Source of the DNA: Sulfidibacterium sp964473395
GTDB taxonomy: Bacteria; Bacteroidota; Bacteroidia; Bacteroidales; F082
Reading direction: 5' to 3'
DNA: 13,366 nt
Assembly: GCA_964473395.1 (NCBI GenBank)
Contig: CAYYOW010000065.1
Location: 1-13,366 of the forward strand
The notes beneath the pieces are model-generated. The model was not told where the DNA came from and made no database searches. It saw nothing but the letters and a program-made list of their open reading frames with translations. Numbering within the stretch: the stretch's first letter is position 1; each line of letters opens with the position of its first letter. The position numbers were made by a program, and so were the translations under genes. Positions 1 through 6,891 of this stretch are shown in pieces.

Positions 1-31
1 ACTCCGCCAGACTTGTAATCTTGTTTACCAT
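1..31 (-). CDS. Possible 5' end of a leftward gene cut by the window edge
   Basis: An ATG on the minus strand at 31-29 opens a frame that stays open for the ten codons left before the edge (reads MVNKITSLAE). It is oriented like the next genes to the right. Upstream there is AT-rich DNA with a perfect 12-bp palindrome at 40-51, but no Shine-Dalgarno and no clean TAnnTTTG box. Ten codons are too few to assign a family, so this could be chance. Confidence 0.25.
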   Translation of the reverse strand, partial: MVNKITSLAE

Positions 32-473
32 AGCATTTATAATTTAAATTAAACATTAGGATAATTATAGGTGAAAATTGTAAATGCAATGAGGGGGATG
101 AAGTAAGGTTTTGGCAGGAAAAAAAATGAGAATTAAAAATGGGCTTCCCGATGAGGAGGTGAAGGGTCTCGTTTCTCGAAAAAGTAAAAAACGGAGGCAG
201 TTTTATCTTAATATATAGAAAAGCCTTTTTCAACGAATAGCATCTTTGTTAAGAAATAACAGAAAGTCAAATATATATTTATTTCCGAGAGTTTTTCTAT
301 AGATCTATAAATTTATAATCAGTCTAAATATAAATAGTTGAAAATTCTAACATTAGGAGCAACAGCAAAAGCACTTAAAACCCTCTTTATATTTCTGTCT
401 GTCAGATATATAGCAGACCTAAGTTAACAACCTGTTATCCGGCTGAAATTAATTCATATTCTACAAAATCGTT
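32..473. other. Gene-poor AT-rich intergenic region
   Basis: About 440 bp without a convincing gene, clearly richer in A and T than the flanking coding DNA. The longest item worth noting is a 30-codon plus-strand frame at 126-218, lysine and arginine rich, with no recognisable family. Two overlapping perfect 12-bp palindromes sit at 298-309 and 306-317. There is a 5-bp inverted repeat (397-401 with 414-418). I see no RNA gene and no terminator hairpin with a T-run behind the CDF gene that ends at 474. Confidence 0.6.
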
Positions 474-1628
474 TTATATTTTGACGACAATTTGAATACC
501 AAGAGCTGAGAAGAGGGTTCGAATATCATCTTCAAGGTCGTTGGGGTTAAAAACAACCTGATCTACCTGTTGTTTTATGAGCCAGGCAGCCAGCTTGATG
601 GCTTTTCCATGCTGGTCGGACGATACAGGATTTTTTACAAGTTTACTGTTCAGAAGATCACCGTGAGCATTCATCTCTTTAAGTTCAATCCATGCAGACC
701 TGCCAAATGTTTTGGAAATATTTGATTTGGATTCATCAAGCAACAGGGCTACCTTTTTAAAGGTCTTTTTTTCCGGTTCGTAGTGGATGGTGGTGTTGGC
801 TAGGTTTGGAATTTGCCGGTACAGTTCCTGTTCAATTTTATCTATCAGCAGATGGGCACTGTCAATATTTTTTTCTTTCACCTGTAACACGATATCGGCA
901 AAGAGCATGCTGCCTGAACGACGGATAAAAAGCCGTTCTGTTTTTCCCACATCCGGGAAGCTGTCGATCACCTCCCGGGCTTTTTTCAGTGTCGGGGTAC
1001 CCGCAGATGCATCCATAAGTGACAAAAAAGCATCGCGCAGAATTTCATATGCACCGTAAAAAATCATCAGGACAATAATCACCACCGCTACTTCCTGAGC
1101 ATGAGGGATAGAAAAATGCCAGCCCACAATTCCTGCAATAACGACACCACTGGCACCTATATCGCCCAGCCAGTTTAAGGCATCGGCTCTGACACCCGGA
1201 GATTTAAGCCGGTTGCCGGCTTTCCGCTCGAAAAAATAAAACACAAATTCCAGCAATACCAACACCAGCATAAAAATAAGTGTTCCCCAAATATTTTCAG
1301 GAGTCTTTATGCCATGGCTGAAAAAAACTGTCCGGATAATCCCATATCCCGCCAGTAAAATAGCAAAACCGCCCAGTGTTGCAGCTATATCTTCCAACTT
1401 ATTCATCCCGAAGGGAAACCGCCCCGACTTATGACCAGCAAAGCGCAAGGCCAAAAACAGCAAAAAAGCACCAATGACATCGGAAATGCTGTGGATACCG
1501 TCGGCCGTTATAATGGTGGAACCGACCCAGAACCCCCAGGAGAGTTTAGCCGCTGAAAAAATTAAATTGAGCAGTATCGAAGCGAGCAGCCAGGCTTCTC
1601 TTTCCCGCTTTTTATTAAACCAAAGCAT
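474..1628 (-). CDS. Cation diffusion facilitator (CDF) transporter with C-terminal NifX-like domain
   Basis: Predicted inner-membrane divalent-metal/proton antiporter of the CDF (cation efflux) family, 384 aa. About six hydrophobic segments occupy residues 12-205. The helix-2 metal site is present as H46-xxx-D50 in an ADGIHSISD context. The helix-5 site reads N152-xxx-D156 (ADALNWLGD), so the usual His of HxxxD is Asn here. Residues 211-287 resemble the cytoplasmic dimerisation domain of CDF proteins. Residues 291-384 are extra for a typical CDF of about 300 aa. Their pattern (KVALLLDES, FGR at 308-310, NP at 333-334, HG at 340-341, LGI near 376-378) matches the Nitro_FeMo-Co/NifX/NafY-type fold, although the glycine motif common before the last helix is lost. 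The ATG start has a TAnnTTTG box closely upstream. The gene follows the DUF4010 gene by 50 bp on the same strand and may be co-transcribed. Metal specificity cannot be read from the sequence; Zn, Fe or Mn are all possible. Confidence 0.88.
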   Translation of the reverse strand: MLWFNKKREREAWLLASILLNLIFSAAKLSWGFWVGSTIITADGIHSISDVIGAFLLFLALRFAGHKSGRFPFGMNKLEDIAATLGGFAILLAGYGIIRTVFFSHGIKTPENIWGTLIFMLVLVLLEFVFYFFERKAGNRLKSPGVRADALNWLGDIGASGVVIAGIVGWHFSIPHAQEVAVVIIVLMIFYGAYEILRDAFLSLMDASAGTPTLKKAREVIDSFPDVGKTERLFIRRSGSMLFADIVLQVKEKNIDSAHLLIDKIEQELYRQIPNLANTTIHYEPEKKTFKKVALLLDESKSNISKTFGRSAWIELKEMNAHGDLLNSKLVKNPVSSDQHGKAIKLAAWLIKQQVDQVVFNPNDLEDDIRTLFSALGIQIVVKI

Positions 1629-1644
1629 TGATCCTGATTTGTTG

Positions 1645-1652
1645 CAAATTTA
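1645..1652 (-). promoter_or_regulatory. Candidate -7 promoter box for the CDF gene
   Basis: The minus strand reads TAAATTTG, an exact match to the Bacteroidota TAnnTTTG element, 16 bp before the CDF ATG. No TTTG sits at the usual 17-23 bp upstream of it, and the implied leader would be only about 10 nt, so transcription may instead come from the upstream DUF4010 gene. Confidence 0.35.
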
Positions 1653-1678
1653 ACACAAAAAAGCAACCTTCTTTTAAG

Positions 1679-2935
1679 CTACACCACAATAAAAACGACA
1701 CTTGCCGCAATAATGGCAGAAAAACCAATAATGAGCGGTTTTCTCAATTTGCGGCTTCCCAGCGACAGGGCGTAAACAAGTTTTATGAGGTTGTTGCTGG
1801 TAACGGCAATCAGTGTAGCCTGGCTCAAAACCGTCAGTGCCAACCCATATTTCCCGGTAAACAAACTCAGCAGAAAAGGATCAACATCGGTAACGCCCAC
1901 CACAAGCGAGAGGATATCCAGCCCTTTATCACCGTAATGCTGCATAACGAATTTCGTCAGCAGAGCAAAGATGACAAATAAAAAGGCAAACAACAGGGCT
2001 GTTTTAAATTCCAACGGATTTTTGGCAACAACTTGTTTAAAATCCATATCCTTTTCTCGCTTTCCTGTTTTCAAAATCAACCACGAAATCAACATAGAAA
2101 AAAGAGCAAGCGAAACAAAAGGTGTTAAAAGCTTATATGCCAAGGCGGTGTCAAATATAAACGCCAGGATAAGAATACGCAAAAACATCATGGCCGTAGC
2201 AAGAATAGTGGCAGAAGATATTTGTATAGCACTTGTATCCTGATTTTTACTTTTGCGAGCCAGCACCACGGTGGTAGCCGTACTACTGTACATACCACCC
2301 AGCAAACCTGTTATCATCAAACCCTTTTTGGGAAAAAAGAATTTTTGAATCAGGTAACTTACATAAGATATTCCGGAAATTACCACCACGGCCACCCAAA
2401 TCTTAAACGGGGAAACAGGCAAATAGGAGCTGATAGCACCGTGTGGCAATAGTGGCAGGATAATACCTGATATCAACAAAAATTTTGCAAGGGTAATGAA
2501 CTCATTTTCATCAAACCGGCTACTGAGTTTCCAGAGAAACTTTTTGAGCTCGGTGAAAACCAACACTACCGTAACAAGGGAAACCGTCATCCAAACTGGC
2601 TTGAGATAAACCAGAGGAGTCAGGCTGTATGTAATCAATACCACCACCATGGAGGTGATACCATACTTGCTTCTATTTTCGATTTTTTTCCAGTAAAAGA
2701 TGGCAAGAAACAGCGCAATTGCCATTCCGCCACCGGCAAACAGCAGCAAATTATGAGGCGCAATTACGTACAACACAAAGCCCAGCATCCCGATAAAAAC
2801 ATGGGTACGGTCGGTTCCATAAAGCGAGCCGGGTTTTTCATGGATATGATGCCGTCGCTGCTCAAGCCCTATCAGTAACGAAAATACCAGTACCAATACA
2901 AAATTGATAAAATCGTCCGGAATGTTTTTAAGCAT
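1679..2935 (-). CDS. MgtC/SapB-DUF4010 family membrane protein
   Basis: Polytopic inner-membrane protein of 418 aa. Residues 10-80 carry the MgtC-like N-terminal pattern: a hydrophobic stretch ending in LIGLEQRR (21-28), then DRTHVFIGMLGF (42-53). The remainder matches the DUF4010 architecture, with GLLGGMYSSTATT at 210-222 and GVTDVDPF at 347-354, and about ten or more hydrophobic segments overall. MgtC proteins are linked to magnesium homeostasis and acid survival, but the long MgtC-DUF4010 proteins have no established biochemical activity, so no transport substrate is claimed. The ATG start gives the complete MgtC-like N-terminus and has a purine-rich AAGAGAAG just before it. It lies between UPF0182 (130 bp upstream) and the CDF gene (50 bp downstream) on the same strand. 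An ion-homeostasis role is inferred from family and neighbours only. Confidence 0.85.
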   Translation of the reverse strand: MLKNIPDDFINFVLVLVFSLLIGLEQRRHHIHEKPGSLYGTDRTHVFIGMLGFVLYVIAPHNLLLFAGGGMAIALFLAIFYWKKIENRSKYGITSMVVVLITYSLTPLVYLKPVWMTVSLVTVVLVFTELKKFLWKLSSRFDENEFITLAKFLLISGIILPLLPHGAISSYLPVSPFKIWVAVVVISGISYVSYLIQKFFFPKKGLMITGLLGGMYSSTATTVVLARKSKNQDTSAIQISSATILATAMMFLRILILAFIFDTALAYKLLTPFVSLALFSMLISWLILKTGKREKDMDFKQVVAKNPLEFKTALLFAFLFVIFALLTKFVMQHYGDKGLDILSLVVGVTDVDPFLLSLFTGKYGLALTVLSQATLIAVTSNNLIKLVYALSLGSRKLRKPLIIGFSAIIAASVVFIVV

Positions 2936-2988
2936 CTTCTCTTCTGTTTCTTTTAAAATACAGTTTCCCGTTTAAACACTTAGTTCGG

Positions 2989-3020
2989 AAAAAGATTTTG
3001 GTCAAAAGTCAAGACCGAAA
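2989..3020 (-). terminator. Weak hairpin followed by T-rich tract after the UPF0182 gene
   Basis: Arms 2996-3003 and 3013-3020 can form an 8-bp stem (one G-U pair) around a 9-nt loop. On the minus strand the stem is followed by TCTTTTT. It lies 45 bp past the UPF0182 stop and 60 bp before the DUF4010 start. Only about half the stem is G-C, so it may be a weak or partial terminator or a leader structure. Confidence 0.35.
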
Positions 3021-3065
3021 GTAATATCACGAAAATCCTGACACAACCAGCATATTATCCTATTA

Positions 3066-5813
3066 TTATTTTTTCCCAGACCTGGCCTTTACCATTTTTG
3101 ATAAAACCACCTTCATTTGCTGAAGCTCCTTGCCGTAACCTGCCCAATCATTTTTCTTTAAATAGTTCAGGGCATTGTTGTAATGTTCAAGTGCATTTTG
3201 TGCCTGACTTGAAAAAACAGATGTTCCCATTATCTGTTGCGGTATGGAAAGTTGCCGGAATGTGGTATCCTGGCCAACAGGTACATTAAAGACTGCTTTC
3301 AGAGCCTCATCCAAAGTCCTTCTCATTTCAATCTTCTCTTTATAAGCTACGATAACTCTTTTCAATTCAGGAATTTGGCCTTGTTCCGACTGTAGGTAAA
3401 CCGGTTCCACGTAAAGAAATGAATTTTTTATGGGAATCACCAGCTGGTTTCCTTTGATTACTTGCGACCCCTGCTGTCCCCAAAGGGTTAGCTCGGAAGA
3501 GATATCCGGTTTCTGGTTAATTCGCGCTTCAATTTGCATGGGCCCGTATATCAGCTTATCTTTCGGAAGGGTATAAACAAACAGATCACCATAATGAGGG
3601 GCATCGCTACGGGCACATATCCAGGCAACCATATTGTCCTTGCCCGAAGGAGTAAGCGGCAGCATCAAAATAAACTCCTCTTTTTTGGTTTTCGGTAATC
3701 GCATAATAATATAATAGGGAAACATTTTCTGCTGCTCGTCACTGTATATTTCATTTGGAACGGCCCAGTAGTCCTCCTGATTATAAAAAACTTTAGGATT
3801 GGTCATGTGATACACATTGAACATCTTTGTCTGAATGCTAAACAAATCGGTAGGATACCGGATATGTGCTTTCAGGAAATCGGGCATGGCACTATAAGGT
3901 TTAAAAAGCTTAGGATAGGTCTTTTCAAAAGTCTGAATCAAAGGGTCCTTAGGATTAATAACATAAAAGGAAACATTTCCATTGTAAGCATTAATAACAA
4001 CTTTCACGGAGTTATTGATATAATTTATACCCCTTTCAATAGGATTTTGAAAAACGGGTTCCGAGTAAGGAAACATATTGCTCGTGGTGTAAGCATCGTG
4101 TATCCAGTAGAGGTCGCCATCCTTGCCCACCACGGAATAAGGCTGACTGTCGAAAGAGAGAAACGGGGCAATGATTTTGTCGCGTTGCACGATATTTCTG
4201 TAAAACATAATACGACTTTGGTCAGTAATGTAACCTGTAAGAAGAATTTTTATATCTGAAAGCTTCCAGGCATAAACCAGTCGCCTGAAAAGGGACGAAA
4301 TTCGCACCCCGCCTTTGCCCTGATAACTGGTATAAACATTCCGATTGCCTTTGGGGTAATCAAACTCTTTGGCTTTGGTGTTAACCAGGACATATTGGTT
4401 TGTTTCTTCGCCATAATAAATACCCATTTTATTGATCTTCAACGGGACAGATGCTGTAGGCGGAATATCTTTTACTATAAGTTCAGGCATGCCGTTGGGC
4501 GTGATTTTATTCACGGGACTCATCACCACTCCGTACCCATGGGTATAAATCAGGTGGTCATTTACCCAGGTCTGCGCACGGGCAGGAATTTCCGACACGG
4601 GCAACTCCCTGGCTGCCAAAGCAACCTCAGTATATTTCTTAAAATGATAACGATCAACCTGTACACTACTAAAATCATAATACAAACGTATTTCCTGCAA
4701 CTGTTTGTAGGTTTGAATTAAGGGCCTGCGATCCCATAAACGAATATTTTCGATGGTACGATGATTTTTCAGAATGTCTTTATAAGTTATGTTCTGAGAA
4801 ACGGGGAAAGGCTTTACCTTAATTTTGTTGAGGCCGTATGCAGCCCTGGTCAGTTTGATGTTATTCAAAATATAAGGAGTCTCTTTTTTCAGCTCATTAG
4901 GTTTTACAATATATTGCTCGACGAGGCTGGGATAAATCCAAACAAAACCGACCCATATCAAAGCCCAGGCTCCAACAGTATATAAAAGAAGCTTTTTCTT
5001 TCTGTAATAAGGGTATAAAAATAACAGAAGCGAAACCAGTAAACTAAAAATAAATATGGTACGATAAGCGGGAATCTGGGCATATACATCCATATAGGAT
5101 GGGCCGTAAGCCACTCCGTGAGAAGAGAAGAGGCTGTTGTAAAGCTTAATGAGAAAAAGAGCGGAAATACCCACACCAAAAAAAGCAGAAAGCAGAATCA
5201 TATGGTCTTTTGCTTTCCCTGAAATATGAAATCTGTTCTCCTGGTAGCCAAAAGCATTGTCAAGATAATATGAGAACAGAACTACTCCAAAGGTGAGTGC
5301 CACCATAAAGAGATACCATCCTACAATAAACTGATATATAGGGAGCTTGAAAACATAAAATCCCACATCTTTTCCCAGAATAGGTTCTTTTATTCCAAAG
5401 GAAGTAGGATGGATAAATTGTAGAAAACTGTTCCAGTGGCCGGAAGCAGACGAACCCATAACAATGGCAAAAAATAAAATAACTGCTGTCCAGAACCAGA
5501 GTACCGCCTTACCCCGATACAATGGTAAAATAAGTGCCCGCGGATCATCTTCCCGAAGAAAGTTGTTACCTCCCCTACTCAGACTTCCTCTTTGATATGC
5601 CATACGAACATGAATGGAGGCAAACACTGCAAAAAGAATAAAGAACAAGAGAAAAGAGATAATCTGAGCTAGCAGCATAGTATCGAATACCGAACCGTAT
5701 CCCATGTTTCTAAACCAAAGCCAGTCACCGTAATAATCGACAAACAGGCCGAATAAGTATAGCGAGGCCAAAATTATTACAGCCAGTATTATCCAATTTT
5801 TTAAATTTTTCAT
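3066..5813 (-). CDS. UPF0182 family large membrane protein
   Basis: 915-aa protein of the UPF0182 family (uncharacterised; best known from actinobacteria and cyanobacteria). Seven hydrophobic helices are visible at about 6-24, 46-67, 104-122, 161-182, 205-224, 251-270 and 275-294, followed by a large domain of roughly 600 residues likely to lie outside the cytoplasm. The family signature after helix 7 is clear: the run VKPNELKKETPYI (303-315) followed by LTRAAYGL. The C-terminus has the usual repeat-like helical segment with ALEHYNNALNYLKKNDW followed by a YGKEL motif. Family members often run to 900-1000 aa, so this copy looks complete. The acidic linker common in actinobacterial members is not obvious. 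The ATG start places helix 1 right at the N-terminus. No function is established. The gene is read from an apparent promoter region of its own, with an inverted repeat close to the start codon. Confidence 0.9.
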   Translation of the reverse strand: MKNLKNWIILAVIILASLYLFGLFVDYYGDWLWFRNMGYGSVFDTMLLAQIISFLLFFILFAVFASIHVRMAYQRGSLSRGGNNFLREDDPRALILPLYRGKAVLWFWTAVILFFAIVMGSSASGHWNSFLQFIHPTSFGIKEPILGKDVGFYVFKLPIYQFIVGWYLFMVALTFGVVLFSYYLDNAFGYQENRFHISGKAKDHMILLSAFFGVGISALFLIKLYNSLFSSHGVAYGPSYMDVYAQIPAYRTIFIFSLLVSLLLFLYPYYRKKKLLLYTVGAWALIWVGFVWIYPSLVEQYIVKPNELKKETPYILNNIKLTRAAYGLNKIKVKPFPVSQNITYKDILKNHRTIENIRLWDRRPLIQTYKQLQEIRLYYDFSSVQVDRYHFKKYTEVALAARELPVSEIPARAQTWVNDHLIYTHGYGVVMSPVNKITPNGMPELIVKDIPPTASVPLKINKMGIYYGEETNQYVLVNTKAKEFDYPKGNRNVYTSYQGKGGVRISSLFRRLVYAWKLSDIKILLTGYITDQSRIMFYRNIVQRDKIIAPFLSFDSQPYSVVGKDGDLYWIHDAYTTSNMFPYSEPVFQNPIERGINYINNSVKVVINAYNGNVSFYVINPKDPLIQTFEKTYPKLFKPYSAMPDFLKAHIRYPTDLFSIQTKMFNVYHMTNPKVFYNQEDYWAVPNEIYSDEQQKMFPYYIIMRLPKTKKEEFILMLPLTPSGKDNMVAWICARSDAPHYGDLFVYTLPKDKLIYGPMQIEARINQKPDISSELTLWGQQGSQVIKGNQLVIPIKNSFLYVEPVYLQSEQGQIPELKRVIVAYKEKIEMRRTLDEALKAVFNVPVGQDTTFRQLSIPQQIMGTSVFSSQAQNALEHYNNALNYLKKNDWAGYGKELQQMKVVLSKMVKARSGKK

Positions 5814-5828
5814 GATGAGTATTTAGTA

Positions 5829-5841
5829 TTGTTCCGAACAA
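5829..5841. repeat. Short inverted repeat before the UPF0182 start codon
   Basis: TTGTTC and GAACAA form a perfect 6-bp inverted repeat around a single base, 15 to 27 bp upstream of the UPF0182 ATG. It overlaps the end of a near-consensus -7 box (AATATTTG on the minus strand, 5841-5848), the position expected for an operator. No binding protein can be named. Confidence 0.4.
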
Positions 5842-5848
5842 ATATTTT
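5841..5848 (-). promoter_or_regulatory. Near-consensus -7 box for the UPF0182 gene
   Basis: The minus strand reads AATATTTG, one mismatch (first base) from TAnnTTTG, 27 bp upstream of the UPF0182 ATG. I see no matching TTTG at the -33 distance, so this is tentative. Confidence 0.3.
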
Positions 5849-6131
5849 TAAGATTCTTTGTATCCTGTTTTCTGTATTTGCACATGTATGCCCGATAATG
5901 GCAGGCAAGGCAAGAAATCTTCATCTGTTTTTACGATACAATTCTTTTTTGCAAAACAGATTGATTCTACAACAGCCAAAAGTAAACAAAAAAGCTTTCT
6001 TTTCAGCAAAGTGTCCATCGAAATAATTCGGACAAAACCAGATCGTAGATGTCGCAAATTTCCAGGCTATATTAAAAACATTCTCAGACTGCCGAACTCA
6101 AAATAATATTTAGCTTTTTTCAAAGAATTTT
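5849..6131. other. Gene-poor region between UPF0182 and tRNA-Phe
   Basis: Together with its flanks this makes about 365 bp between the UPF0182 start and the tRNA. I see no gene with recognisable homology. A minus-strand frame starting at an ATG at 6018 and ending at 5848 would give a 56-aa peptide with a basic then hydrophobic N-terminus (KRKLFCLLLAVV) resembling a signal peptide. It has no start-site support and is not called as a gene. The right part approaches the tRNA promoter. Confidence 0.5.
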
Positions 6132-6161
6132 TTTGGGAAAATAAAAAAAAGCTTATTTTTG
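6132..6161 (+). promoter_or_regulatory. Bacteroidota-type promoter of the tRNA-Phe gene
   Basis: TTTG at 6132-6135 and TATTTTTG at 6154-6161 (exact TAnnTTTG) are separated by 18 bp, within the usual range for the -33/-7 promoter of this phylum. The -7 box ends 17 bp before the mature tRNA, leaving room for a short 5' leader. This is the best-formed promoter in the window. Confidence 0.75.
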
Positions 6162-6178
6162 CCGCTCCAATCCAAAAA

Positions 6179-6251
<73 letters not shown>

Positions 6252-6266
6252 CTTCTGTAGGAAGAC

Positions 6267-6302
6267 AAAGCCCTGATAGTCATTGATTATCGGGGCTTTT
6301 TT
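6267..6302 (+). terminator. Intrinsic terminator of tRNA-Phe
   Basis: A 12-bp stem (6267-6278 with 6288-6299, one G-U pair) carries a 9-nt loop, and its 3' arm runs into TTTTTT at 6297-6302. It begins 15 bp after the tRNA. Read leftward it could also slow transcription coming out of mreD, but its T-run in that direction is short. Confidence 0.85.
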
Positions 6303-6366
6303 GCTTATCCCGACTGAACCTTATCCAGGCTTTTCTCAGAAGTGTAAACAAGAAATCTTATTGGCA

Positions 6367-6891
6367 TTATCGCTTCCGCTTCCTGCGTTGGGAAGTAAAC
6401 AGCATAACCGTAATAAATATTCCCAGCGTGGTAACTAACGCATTGATAAGGATATGCGAAAACGTGTTAAGAAAATCATGTAGGCTAAAGACTTCGAGAA
6501 AAGTCAATAGAATCTGATGAAAAAGCACCAGTGTGAAAGTATATTTCAGAAACCCACCTACACCCAGTTTCGAGAGTCCCGGTTCTTCTCCTTTGGCGTA
6601 TTCCAGTGTGGGGAAATAGAATTTTATGACACCCGGACGGGCAAAAGCCATAAAGACCACCGCAGCAGTATGTAACCCCAGTGTATTTTCAAAAAAATCG
6701 ATGCTCAGGCCTGCAGAAAAAGCCAACAGTAGTAGCAGGCTCTTGTTTGTGTCAAATGGTAACAGTAGGATAAACAACAGGTAAACGTATGGGATGACAT
6801 AACCGCCAAACTGTATGGTATCCAGTACCAGCACCTGAAACAGCGTTAAAAGTGCAAAACGGATAATATTTTTCACGTAAACGTTATTCAT
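6367..6891 (-). CDS. mreD: Rod shape-determining protein MreD
   Basis: 174-aa integral membrane protein, the usual length for MreD, which anchors the MreB/MreC elongation scaffold in the inner membrane. Several hydrophobic helices fill residues 8-165, with the short conserved pattern GLSIDFFENTLGLH (61-74) typical of the family, and a strongly basic end (RRKRKR). Sequence conservation in MreD is low, so the call rests on this pattern together with its place directly after mreC. Its ATG overlaps the mreC stop within ATGAATAA (8-nt overlap), suggesting translational coupling. It is the last gene of the cluster here; penicillin-binding protein 2 and RodA genes that often follow in this phylum are absent. 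Confidence 0.88.
   Translation of the reverse strand: MNNVYVKNIIRFALLTLFQVLVLDTIQFGGYVIPYVYLLFILLLPFDTNKSLLLLLAFSAGLSIDFFENTLGLHTAAVVFMAFARPGVIKFYFPTLEYAKGEEPGLSKLGVGGFLKYTFTLVLFHQILLTFLEVFSLHDFLNTFSHILINALVTTLGIFITVMLFTSQRRKRKR

Noticed and set aside
52..358. 10-base direct repeat AACATTAGGA at 52-61 and 349-358
   Set aside because: Only two copies, short, in AT-rich DNA, with no regular spacing or flanking structure; chance is a sufficient explanation.
1641..1666. GTTGC/GCAAC inverted repeat between the DUF4010 and CDF genes as a terminator
   Set aside because: Five base pairs around a 16-nt loop are unlikely to be stable, and the T-run lies inside the loop on the minus strand rather than after the stem.
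3807..4259. 150-aa open frame on the plus strand
   Set aside because: It lies wholly inside the UPF0182 gene on the other strand, has no recognisable domain and is a shadow of coding sequence.
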